Shown here: in pieces, positions 22,640 through 34,087 of the stretch
Position numbering within the stretch: position 1 is the stretch's first letter
How the letters are laid out: the number at the start of each line of letters is the position of its first letter
Source of the DNA: Eudromia elegans
Lineage: Eukaryota > Chordata > Aves > Tinamiformes > Tinamidae
Assembly (NCBI GenBank): GCA_003342815.1
Contig: PTEX01000196.1
Coordinates: 1,040,217 to 1,104,216, forward strand
Reading direction: 5' to 3'
Length of the DNA: 64,000 nucleotides
Notes under the pieces: generated by a model
Database searches by the model: none
The model's input: the letters and a program-made list of their open reading frames with translations, nothing else
What the model was told of the DNA's origin: nothing
Position numbers and translations under genes: made by a program

Positions 22640-23755
22640 TCTGGGAACCTGGAACATTCATAGTGCTATGATTTGTAGATCACTAATGCTGAAGAATCAT
22701 AGCTTTTTCAAATTTTTTTTTTTAGTATTGTCATTTTTCCTTGTGCTTTCAAATTAAAATGTGTGAACAAGGGAAAGAAACAGTAAGAAAAACAGTTAGT
22801 CATATATCTGAAGTGATAGCTAGGATCAACTTTAAAACCATAATAAAAAACTGTATTTGCTGAACTTCCACATTGCAAACATTGTGTTAGTGGCAATTCA
22901 TCTCAGTGCTAGAAGCTCTGTGGAACAGGATTCAGCTCTGACCATGAATTTCATATATTTCTTAACCTGTCCTCTTTGGGAAGCTTACAGTATTAATGCT
23001 AAACAAAGCCAGCTTGTGTCGAGAGAAATTCTACCATTTCTTGCTTCTTTCTTGAGACCTTTCCATAGCTCTGTAATTTCAAACAAATCCTTGAAAAGAG
23101 ACAGCACCAAGTGCTAGGAAATGACTGGCTGTCACAACAGAATCGAACTTGGAACACCACTTAGCATTTTGCCCAAGGAATTGCAAGCCATGCAAGAGTG
23201 CCTCTAAGCATAATGAGGACAGGGGTAGTACAATACATCTCACAGTTAATCAATAGTACTAGTATAGGTACACAGACCGAATATACAAGAAAAGGCTCAT
23301 GAAACAAGCCCATATAAATGTGTGGAAACTTTCCATCCAGTATCAGCTTATATTAAATAAGCAGATTTTTCGATGCTGTATCACTTAACAGTGCTTTTTT
23401 TTTTTTTTGCTTTAGTCACTTAACAGAATTTCTCAAGTCTTTCTCCAACAGGACCTTCTGCATGAAATGTTTGCCTTCACATCATATTTTACAATAGAAA
23501 CTGAAGTAATATCCTGAAGCCGAAGATTACTCTGCAGGTATTAATATCTCCCAGCCACACTGCAGAGTAAATAAGCAGTATAATTGGGGACACTACATGT
23601 CAGTAGTTGTGTATTAGGTCAGGTCAGAATACTAATTTACAAAGCCAGTATACAAAAGGGATCTTCCTTATGCTGATAGCTTTTTATTAGGGTCTTACCA
23701 GACTTCCACTGTAGAAGAAACCAGCAAGTTAAGCTTTAGCAATTTTCTCAGTTGA
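22640..23755. other. Unique non-coding sequence
   Basis: No gene recognised. It includes a short T run at about 23395-23410. Confidence 0.6.
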
Positions 23756-23759
23756 TTTT

Positions 23760-24094
23760 TGATCTATCTCAAGAAAGGGAGTGAGGAGGAGGGGGCTGGC
23801 CTCTTCTCAGTGGTGGCTAGTGATAGAACTAGGGGAAATGGCCAAAAATTGAGGCACCAAAAGTTCCACAGGAACTTGAGGAAGAATTTCTTAACGGTGA
23901 GGGTGACAGAGCACTGGAACAGGCTGCCCAGAGAGGTGGTGGAGTCTCCTTCTCTGGAGATCTTCAAAACCCGCCTGGACACCACCCTGTGCCACATGCT
24001 CTAGGGGACCCTGCGTGTGCAGGGGGGTTGGACTAGATGACCTCTACAGGTCCCTTCCAACCCTAGCCATTCTATGATTCTATGATTCTATGAT
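23760..24094 (+). mobile_element. CR1 LINE, 5'-truncated 3' end
   Basis: The last part of CR1 ORF2 and the 3' UTR only. The frame reads through GLFSVVASDRTRGNGQKLRH, FLTVRVTEHWNRLPREVVES, and ends LDTTLCHML at the stop (24002-24004). The 3' UTR (GGGGGGTTGGACTAGATGACC) and three octamers of ATTCTATG follow. The frame is intact over its whole length, and the sequence is close to the copies at 25470-26175 and 55023-56218, so it is probably a fairly young insertion of the same subfamily. As is usual for CR1, no target-site duplication is seen. Confidence 0.93.
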
Positions 24095-25400
24095 TTCAAT
24101 AAGAGCAAATTTATTCTTATCTGAGTCATGGAATATGAAGCAAGGAGAACAAAAGTGCAGGAAGCTATAGGCTAAGCAGAAAAAAAAATATTGTGCTCTG
24201 TCTCTCTACATGCTCTTTTTTTACCCTGAAAGAGGAAAATATTTTTTCCTTCCCCGATAATAGCCTAAAAAAGTAGTATGACAACAAAAAACAGAACACA
24301 TATATACTCATAAATATATATATTTATTGTTCCTGCTTAAATCTTGTCTCAAAGTTCTCCATTAAAAAAAAGAAAAAGATTTTAATTTAAGTCTTTCTCA
24401 TATGTACTCCAAATATTTCAAAAAGCAAACATTCATTATTTGAGTTTGGATGTCCTAGTCAAACATTAGTTAAGTATTATGACGCTTTTGACTTGAGTCT
24501 TTATAGACGTCTTTCAAGGGAAAGTGGGTTTTTTCTGTTTGATTTAGCTAGATGGTACATATGAAACTCTTGCCGATAGTGGCTTTAAGAGGGAGCCATC
24601 GAATTCCCAAGTCATTTCTTCCTCTTAACTCACAAGACCACAGGTCTGTGCATGCAGATGGTGGCAGAGTGGATGAGCCAAGACACAGTAGCACTCCAGA
24701 TTTTCTACAGCCCACATTTTCCTTATCACATGACAATATCAGTCTTTGAAGCATGTTCTCTATTGCAATAAGAATGAAGATTTTCTGATCCAGTCCTAGA
24801 AACTTTCTTTTGTAATCAGATGTTTACAATCTAATGAGAGATTAGCTATCCTGGTACCTTGGACTAGATGCTTTGCTGTCATCAGAAAAGGAAATGCTGG
24901 CACAGGGAATGAGATCTAGATTGATCAGATCTCACTTTGATTTGAATCTGGATACAGACTGATGGTTTCTGAGGATACTATTTAGGCCTTGACATATCTT
25001 GAAGCTTGACTTAAAATTGCCAAGCCAATTTAAACTGAAAATTGATCCTGATCACGCTTTAAAACTTGTATCATTATTTTTAAAGGAGATTCTTTCCTAT
25101 ATGTGTAGGCGTGTATAATTGTATTGTCACAACCTCTTGCACAGATGCAGTACACCAGCACTTCATTGCAACTGCGGCAGACTTTCTTCTCAGAACCATT
25201 ATAATATTTTGTACACTGGATAATATAGGGAGATTTGAGAAATTTCAACACATACAAGCTCATAGGACCTCATGAGAGGCCTCCGAGTTTAAGAGACTAA
25301 GAGAGCTGTCTAATGTAGTAATTACTTCCTGTTGCTTGGCACTTGTTTACCACATTTACAGTATAGTGCTTAATTTTGTGAGCCCTATACCAAGAACCGT
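24095..25400. other. Unique non-coding sequence
   Basis: No gene or transposon recognised between two CR1 copies. Short open frames have no domains. Confidence 0.6.
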
Positions 25401-25403
25401 AAT

Positions 25404-25468
25404 AAATTAAGGCAAGTCCAGCAGAGGACCACAAACATAGGGAGAGGGCTGAAGCCCTTGCCTGATGA
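25404..25468 (+). mobile_element. Old CR1 fragment, left half of a split copy
   Basis: A weak plus-strand CR1 match: AAGTCCAGCAGAGGACCACA followed by AGGGAGAGGGCTGAAGCCC corresponds to the part of ORF2 that in younger copies reads VQRRATKMIRGLEHL. It stops abruptly where the minus-strand CR1 starts at about 25470. The continuation is probably at about 26200-26460. Confidence 0.5.
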
Positions 25469-25469
25469 T

Positions 25470-26175
25470 AAAAATGCTTAAGGTTGGAAGGGACCTCTAC
25501 AGATCATCTCGTCCAACTCCCCTGCACACGCAGCGTCACCTAGAGCATGTGGCACAGGATTGTGTCCGAGTGAGTTTGGAAGATCTCCAGAGAAGGAGAC
25601 TCCACCACCTCTCTGGGCAGCCTGTTCCAGGGCTCTGTCACCCTCACTGTCAAGAAATTTTTTTGCAAGTTCCTGTGGAGCTTTTGGTGTGTCAATTTCT
25701 GGCCATTTCCTCTAGTCCTATCCCTGGCCACCACCGAGAAGAGCCTGGCCTCATCCTCCTCGCTCCCTCCCTTGAGGTACTTATACACACTGATGAAGTC
25801 CCCTCTCAGCCTTCTCTTCTCCAGGCTGAAGAGGCCCAGCTCTCTCAGCCTTTGCTCATAGGGCAGATGTCCCAGGCCCTTAATCATCTTTGTAGCCCTG
25901 CGCTGGACTCTCTCCAGCAGCTCCACATCCCTCTGGTACCAGGGAGCCCAAAACTGCACACAGTACTCGAGGTGCGACCTCACCAGGGCTGAGTAGAGGG
26001 ACAGAATCATCTCTCTTGACCTGCTGGAGACTCTTCTTAATGCACCCCAGGATCCCATTGGCCTTCTTGGCCACGAGGCCACACTGCTGCCTCATGGTCA
26101 ACTTGTTGTCCACCATGAGACCGAGGTCCCTCTCTGCAGAACTGCTCTCGAGAAGGTCGGTCCCCAGCCTGGTGA
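25470..26175 (-). mobile_element. CR1 LINE, 5'-truncated, minus strand
   Basis: On the minus strand the element runs from GTCGGTCCCCAGCCTGG-like start (DLLESSSAERDLGLMVDNKL TMRQQCGLVAKKANGILGC) through SREMILSLYSALVRSHLEYC, VQFWAPWYQRDVELLERVQ, GLGHLPYEQRLRELGLFSLE, to VESPSLEIFQTHSDTILCHM and a stop, then the 3' UTR. One frameshift separates the first part from a long intact frame (26082 to 25540). The RT catalytic box is upstream of the truncation and is absent. The terminal octamers have decayed to an A-rich run near 25465-25475. The copy is interposed in an older plus-strand CR1. Confidence 0.92.
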
Positions 26176-26190
26176 TGCATGCATGCATCA
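26173..26190. repeat. 18-bp perfect palindrome at a CR1 junction
   Basis: TGATGCATGCATGCATCA is its own reverse complement. It sits at the truncated 5' end of the minus-strand CR1, where the insert meets the older copy, and is followed by further GATGCA repeats to about 26205. Confidence 0.85.
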
Positions 26191-26199
26191 TGATGCAGA

Positions 26200-26460
26200 T
26201 GCATGACAGAAGGATGACGGAGAGTGGATATAAACAGAAAGACGGGACATTCAGGCTTGGATGTTCTTGTCTCATGAGGACTGTCAAGGTGAAAATGACT
26301 GTGTGGAGAGATTGTGAGGTTACATTCGTAGAGGTTTTCAAACCCAAGTGAAAAATCCCTGAGCGACCTGGTATTGAATCAATGTTGATCCTGCTTTGAG
26401 CAGCAGATTGGACTAGAGATCTCTTGTGGTCCTTTTCAACCTGAAAGACTTAGTAGTTTT
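26200..26460 (+). mobile_element. Old CR1 3' fragment, right half of a split copy
   Basis: Degenerate but recognisable CR1 end: AGAGGTTTTCAAACCCAAGT, GAGCGACCTGGTATTG, CCTGCTTTGAGCAGCAGATT, GGACTAGAGATCTCTTGTGG, TCCTTTTCAACC. These match the CR1 ORF2 end and 3' UTR (normally TTGGACTAGATGACCTC... CCCTTCCAACC). The TGACCCTGCTTTGAGCAG style differs from the younger copies in this window and indicates an older subfamily. It follows the minus-strand copy, consistent with a nested insertion. Confidence 0.65.
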
Positions 26461-27836
26461 GTAATTTATACAGACATATGACTCTGTAACCAGCCTCCCT
26501 CTTACACAGGCATGTACACGTGCACACACTCACACAGACTCGCTCCTAGGCTTTCTGCTTAAAAATACAAAACCACAAAGTTGTCTTATACTGTCTAAAA
26601 TCATCTATTGTTAAAAAATAATCCACTGACCTATATAGTGCCAGAATAAAGATTCTCACTATTGAGCTGCTTCCTCTCTTTTTGAAGTCTGAGGGTCATA
26701 AATTTTACACCTAAATTCAGTGGTTGTTTTCCCAAGGTGGTATCAAAGCACATTAAAGTCTTTAGAACTGACAAAGAATTCATTTTCAAATCAAAATGAG
26801 TTTAATGGAATTTTCTATTCTTAACCGTGAGAAAAGTGAAGGAGTTTTTACTGAATATTCTGTTTCACACAGATTTTGTCAGTCATTTACTTCATAAATA
26901 GAGTGAGTAGGAGGAAAGGAGGCATTTTGCCAGGCAAAGATGACCCAGGAATACAAATCTATGATTAGCTTCATTTTAAGAAATTAACAGTAATGAGCTG
27001 GGTAAGATACATTTGTTAAACAACAGTGATACATTTACTTCGCTACAACCTTCCTACACGCGTACACTGCTCAAGAAACCTACTCACTTCCCCACCCACT
27101 TCACTTGCTGCAGTGCCACTACTCTTGGGCGGCAGTTAGAATGTTTCCTTTCATGGCAATACTGTACTACAGTTACTAATTTCTAAGTGTTTTAGTGTAG
27201 GAGGAGGCTTTGACCTCAGAGATTAACATATTTGTCTGAGCCATCCAAACCTCTCAAGTGTAAGAGGCTGGGCCAAAAATCCCAAAAGACAGCTGCTCTT
27301 GTGAAATTGCCATTATTACTTGCTTAAGCGAGGCCAGAAAACAAACAAACAAAAAAAGACTTACATGAAAAAAAGCAAAGCAGCTTTTACTAATTACAAG
27401 TCAAGGCCAGTATCTTTCCAGGTCTCGCTTTTCTGAATTGCCCTATTGGAAAGAGGGGGAATAAAATTTAACTTCTAGTCCATCTCTCATTCATAGGCAA
27501 AGCCACCGAGAATGTAATGTCAGGCAAGCTAGAGCAAAACACTAAGCCTGCCAAATCCCGAAGCCTTTGCAAGCAGGCTTGGAGCCAGGTCACAGCATTT
27601 AGGAAGCAATGGCAGCACTAAAAGATTGTCTCTCTGTGGCAAAGGACAGGCTATTTCTCGGTGCTGATATTACTCAACCTCACTGTAGTTTCCAGCAGTC
27701 AGTCCCTCAGGGTCGCTGTCCCACTTAAATGACATTTCTAAAGGTAGCCTTTATACTTTATAGCTGTACAATGAAGTACTATTATGAGCATGCAAACAGT
27801 GGTAATGGTCAATTGTTTCTCTTTTAAGGACTCCTG

Positions 27837-27853
27837 AAAAAAAAAAAAAAAAA
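27837..27853. repeat. A17 homopolymer
   Basis: Uninterrupted A run in unique sequence. Confidence 0.9.
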
Positions 27854-30800
27854 GTAGCCAGGGTCATAGTTGTACTCCATTTAAGAGATGTATGGCTTCT
27901 TTTGCAGCCTGAGAAATCCTGTTCTACACTGGCATAGATTGCAAGTGAGAAAAAAAATAAAAAAAGTGTAGTTAACACTGGCTTGTGTACGTGAAAGCAC
28001 AATACCTGTATCAACTCATTTTTGCAAGCTCAAAGACATCCTTAAAGACCAAAAGAAGCAGAGGTGAACCAGCAGACTCCAAATTTAGGTGTAGAAAATC
28101 CCATCCCTGAGGTGCAGAGCACCACAAACTGTCCTTCACTTTAGTGGTGATGGATAAAGCTGAAGCATTAGCTAACATTAGTGTTTCTTACTCCAGGTTA
28201 AGTAAATGTCAAGTCAATGCTTTTATAGAGGTTTTTCTGAACTTTTTTCAAAAGTCTGTTCCACAGTATAGTTTTGAGTTTTATTTGTATCATAGTTCTA
28301 AAGTTACTTGGGGATGTCCTAGCATATCAAAACACAGTTTCACCCATAGCTTACCTGACAGTGAGCTGACTCATGGTAAAACAAACTCCAATTAGAAAAG
28401 CCCCTAGGAGAAGTGCAATTTTAACCGTTGTGTTCATTTGTAAGCAGGACTTGAGTTTTGCGAAGGAAAAAGGAGTCATTTTCTTCCTTTGTTTAAATGA
28501 AAAACATAATGTTATATCCATACAGAAAAATCTCTATACTTAGAAAGTTAACGCTAGGACTTATCTGTGTTAGAGGTTGAAGCAGTTCAGCAGAACAAAA
28601 GAAATAAATCTAAATAAAGTTAATCAAATTCCGACACACACACAAAACACAGAATAGTTTAGGTTAATGCAATTCAGACTCAATTTTAAAAGATATTTCA
28701 GTTTCAAACTCCTACTGATTTTTTAAGTGATTCCTATTTTCCAGACTAAAATGTCTTTTCCAAAAGGTAATGTCATCAAGAGTACTGCAAAGATTTTTTT
28801 AATAGTAAGAATGTGAATTTATTTCTGAATATAGTCTTGTTTTGAAGAGAAAAATAGACTGACAAATCCTTTTTACCTTTTATAGAGCCTGATTTTTTTT
28901 ATGTATAAATAACTGTGGAACTATCGGATGGTAAATATTTTAGGTATACTTTGATATATCAGTGAAAAAATTAAGCTTGCCCCTTGGTGCATCATCACAA
29001 AGGGTTGTAAGTTTTAACACCTTAGATTATAAAGTTTTACACCTTTTTTACAGTTTCATCGCTGTAATGGGATTCCCTAGAGTGATGCTGTTCCATTCTT
29101 AGGAAGTAAAAAATAGTCGTTCTGTGGTTTTAATGCAGAGGACAGACTGGAATATTTTGAGGTCCTCTCCGTGGTCCAGACTTCCTGTACAATTATGAGA
29201 ACATTCCCTAACCTGTGTTTCACTTCTGCATTAATGAGGGAAAATGTTTTGTATCCCTCTTCTACACCCTCAATTTTTACTCTTCTATATTTCATTCCAA
29301 CTTGAAAGAACAGTCCACTCAATGCACTCAGAATCATTGAGTAAGAGCAGATCTATGTTAACAGCATTTTCTTGGTATAGATTTGCTATTAATAAAGGCA
29401 TAAAAGAAAAAATTCATTTGCGTCCTGAGTTTGTGTCTATTCTTGGAAGCATCTAGCTGTATCTAGGTCTGTCCTATCCTGACTGACATACTCTGCTGGC
29501 AAAAGCACAGTGTAAATCATTTAAGATTACACAAGAGGGGAGATCCTTAGTGTAAGCTGTGGAGAAGATGTTTTATTATTTTGTACGTGCCCTGTATCCA
29601 GCCTAGCAGAAATGCTCTCCTCGTTTGAGCTTTTGAGTACTTCCCTAATGCAAAATATATCCGGTACAGAAATAGCTTATAATATCACTAAATGATAAAC
29701 AGGAGAGTTACAGCAGTGGTTTAACAAGCTAACCAAAAGGTCAAATCTACTTTGAGTATATCTCGACATTCAGATCCTGACTCCATTAATGTCAAGGAAA
29801 ACACTCTCATTGTTTCAATGGTCCATGGATTAGGTCTTAGTAAATTTCCAACTTTTCAATCTGCTCTGTGATCTAGCTAATTCTAGACGTAGTATCACCA
29901 TGAAATTGCTGAGTATTTGAAAGGCTACTCTAAAGTGCAAACATAAAATTCAACAGCATAAGCCTACCCTAAGCATAATGTCACTCTTCCCACAGCTCTC
30001 TCCCTTATTGATGTTAATATTTTCAAATTACCAAATGAAGACAATGAAGCTGCTTCACATTTTTTCAAGCCAGACCCTGCTGTTTGAAGACTTTGTTTTC
30101 AAAACAGATTGTACTCTCTCCACTTTCTTATTCAGTACCACTACCACAAGAACACATATAAACTACTTAACCCATTACTGGAGCTTCTGTTACACAGTGT
30201 GCTTAGGGTCCATATGGAAACTGAAGTAATGCAAGAAGATGCATGTATTCTTATTTTTGATGAGAATCAAAACAACAGGACAACAACACCACTACAGATT
30301 GGCAGAACCAGACCAAAAGGTCCACAATGAGTTTCTGGACATTTTTCTAAATCAGAGATCCTGAGAAGATAAAGTAAAATATTACCACTGATTTTGCATA
30401 TTGGACTGGCTAATTATGAGTTAAGATCAGATTCTTACACTTTGCACAAAATAAAAGTAACAAGGCTGTGGTTCTGAGTATGAATACAATCACTTAACTC
30501 TGGTCAATGCAGTCATAGAGTTTGCTAGCTTCAGATGACAGAATGAAAAACTCTGTACTATAATAAAATAATCTAACTTATTTATACTAGCACTGTTCTA
30601 TAAAGTTGGGATATTGTACTAGCACATACATGGATGCTTTTGCATTCTGATATTAGTTTGTTAAAATCCTTTTTGCCTTCAGAGTAGTACTACTAGAACA
30701 AGCCTGATTTCAGGAAATTAAACAAAAAGGATTAAGGAGAGCACACAAGTCATAAAGTACATAAAACTTCACCACTGGAAAAAAAAATCAATCTCCTCCA

Positions 30801-33800
30801 CTTTAAAAAGATGAATGCTATCTTGGACAAAATGTTAAGCAATGACAGGATTTGTCCTTCAGAATAATAAGAATGCATTGCGGAGATGTGAGAATTGCTT
30901 TTTGGCTACATGAGCTCTAGGGTTAAACAAAATGAAGAAAGATTAGTTGCCTTGGGAACTACACTGCCTCCTCTGCTCCTCACATTACTTACTCCCTTAG
31001 CTTGTTGCCTATTCAACATATACTTACAGGAGTACAGACACACAAATAGACTCCATACTACCATTTTAAAATACTTTGTGTTCACACATCCATCTTTTGC
31101 AATGTGAAAAAGTTGAAGTATGACAAGAATAAAACAGCACAGTGAAGAGGTGGCAGGCTTATCTACATGACTTAAGTCTTGCGGGTATCTCTGGCTGGTG
31201 AACCTGCCAGAGATCTGGTCTCACTTGGTAGCTAGAAACAGATAGAGCTTATTAGCTTTCTATGCCACTACAGTAGATTGTGTGAGGGCTTCAATTGCTA
31301 ACTGTGTGCCAAATCCAACAGATTAGTGTATATCACTGCCAAAGGTTTAGTACCAACCTGTTTTACTCTGCTGCAAAACTGGCTACACAGTACTCATGTA
31401 GGTGGAGAAGGAAGGAGGTTTAAGATATTAATCTAACGCCTTGTTTTTATCTGTCCACTCTTACCTGAGGTGCTGAACAAGACTCTAAAATTGTGAACTG
31501 GCTTAGTATGCACCAGCATATGTAACATAACCATTGATTTGGTCTGTCATATAGAAGAGAACGCATAAATTTGGGATGGCATCCAAAATTTGGTTTTATG
31601 ACACATTGCCTGATATCAGCTGAAATAACTCCTACATATGTTAAAAAAATCCTACGAAGTAAGACCCTAATGGTTACATTTCTCCTCCTCCCCAGCTCTT
31701 GGCAACACGATAAGAAGTCAGAATCACAAAAATCAAGAACTGAATACTTCAGAAACACTTAGGTTGTGGAGTTTTGCACATTTCTGCGTTCACTTAGATC
31801 TCTTCCACTTGTGTACCAGTAGAAGGAAATGATTCTTTATTCCTGTGCTATTTTCTTCACAAGGCCTCTGCTTTTGCATGCAATATCTAAATGGACAATC
31901 AATAGGTTGGCTTCTTCCCAATGATCAATGACTGCTCTGGGCTTTTACTTCACATAAACTGTGTTTTGAAAACAGATGACAAACAAGGCAAGGACATCAG
32001 AAAACCTGTTGTCTAAACCCCCAAATCTACAGATGAAGTTTGGTTATGACAGGTTCTATGTTCAAACAGGTCTAGACACACAGTCTCTTCTCCTTTTACA
32101 GAAACATATTTCACACTTGACGTAGATGGTATTTTCCTCTCAAGCTTGGGTGCTACACATAAGGCAAGAGACTTTATTCAACCAGAAGTCACCCAGGATC
32201 AGGAAAGCACAGATCCTCTAGTCTGTGGGTGCAACTTTGAGCAGTCTTCTCAAACTCAGCAAGCAGCGTCTTCAGGATCCCAGAGGGAGCATGCATAAAG
32301 AACAAATTCCATCTGAAAACTGTAGTGTAAACTGTCTGCCCGAAGGACATGTATTCTCCAGGACAGAATTTCATGATCTATTGAAGGAGGATATTCAGAA
32401 CATCCAATGTGCTTAAGCTCTCTTCATCCTCTCAGTAGGCTATAGAGAGAAGGAAGCTTTTTGAGGGTGAAACCCAGAGCAGAAAGTTTATCAAAGGAGT
32501 TCTCACTTGTAGGAGTTAGGAGGAACTGAGTATAGGAGGGACAAACAGAGAATAAATTTTGGGCCTAAAGATGGATTGTCAGTGCACTTCTCCTTACACT
32601 GTATTATTGATCTAGATTAATTTTGCATGTGGCTTTTAAAAAAATCACTATGATACACAACCCAATCAGGAAAATAAAAAATAACAGCTATTGCTACAAA
32701 CATAGTCCACAAGACCTCAGGATGCTCACATGAAGGAGAAGAATTGCCATCTTTCTGTCTCCCGTCTGCTCCTACAAGACTTCTTTCCATCTACTGCTTG
32801 TGGTATTACTTGCATATGATAAGCTGGAAAAAAAAAAGTGAAGTTTAATGCTTCTCATTTACTTGTGTTTGTTGTTTAAACAAATCACAAAAATGGTTTT
32901 GTTGGCATAAGGGAAGGAGACAGCACCAGGGTTGGAGTGAGCGAGAGTAAGAGTGCAAAGTCAGGGTATAGTATTTATGTAGTTATGAACAGCATAACTT
33001 TTTTTTTTTTAAATAACAGGAAAAAATGCCCTTCAAGGGCATCAGCTGAGAAATAACTCACAAAAAGTCTAAGTAAATGTGAGTAATACTGAAAGGGCAG
33101 TATCACACGCTTATTATTTGAAAGCAAAATTCAGCAAAAAGGCTTCAAGCATTAAGAACCTGTATTTAGCTTAGTTCTGCCGTAACAGTTTTGTTATTAC
33201 TGCTGGTGCTTACAAGGCAGAAAATAAAAGATAAAGTAGTGTAGTATTTATAAATACCATGTAAAATAGTTCAAATGATACTCAACACTGCATTTGTATC
33301 ACTTCATATAAAGAGAAAATATATACATACACTACACATATACACACAGACACACACCATATGTGCATATGCTTTGTTTACCCAGTAATTAAAATAGGTG
33401 CTTTAAAAAGAAAAAAAGAACATGTAAAGCAAAAATCTACTTACTGACAGCCTCCTGCATTTTCCCAAACACATATTTAGAAATCAGAGAAGGGAAAAGT
33501 ATAAAGTGCTTTCGATACAGAGTTAATAAAGGTAGTAAAAGGCTGAATTACTATTTCTTCCTGGCTCCACTGTTGGTCACTTACATCTTACACATTAGTA
33601 TCTGTGAATATAACTGCAGTTCTGAAACACAGTAGAATCATGAAAGTTGAGTGCTACTCAGTGGAGGGTGTGAAGTGGCTGAAATGCAAGAAACACCATT
33701 TTGCTGGTGCAACTATTGACCTAAATTGTAACCAATACCAAGCAGAATTTCTTGAAAGTCATAGAAATATAAAATATAAATAATAACAAAAAAAGAGTTA

Positions 33801-34066
33801 ACTTTTTCAGAACCTGTCTATTATTTTATCGTATATGGCTTTTTAACAAAGCATTTAATTTTGTATCATACTTGCATGTGAAAGGTAAACTAATTGCACT
33901 AAAATCTGCAGTCAATACCTGGAATCAACAGTAAAACTACCATTGTTTCAATAAACCTACCTCATCCAGAGTTAAATTTACTCTATTCATGCAGAACTTT
34001 AGTGATTAGCTCACTAAAATAATAACAAAGAACTCTAATATTTCCTAGAGGAAAATCAGGTTTTCC

Positions 34067-34087
34067 AAAAAAAAAAAAAAAAAAAAA
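34067..34087. repeat. A21 homopolymer
   Basis: Uninterrupted A run followed by CCAAAACAAAAAACCCC. No retroposed gene is recognised next to it. Confidence 0.9.

Noticed and set aside
22407..22757. 116-codon frame crossing the solo LTR
   Set aside because: It runs across the LTR end into unique DNA and has no domain. It is a chance frame in GC-rich sequence.
25465..25992. 175-codon plus-strand frame across the same CR1
   Set aside because: It is the antisense shadow of the minus-strand CR1 ORF2.
25540..26082. 180-codon minus-strand frame as a host gene
   Set aside because: Every stretch matches CR1 ORF2 (VQFWAPWYQRDVELLE, LRELGLFSLEKRRL), and it ends in the CR1 3' UTR.
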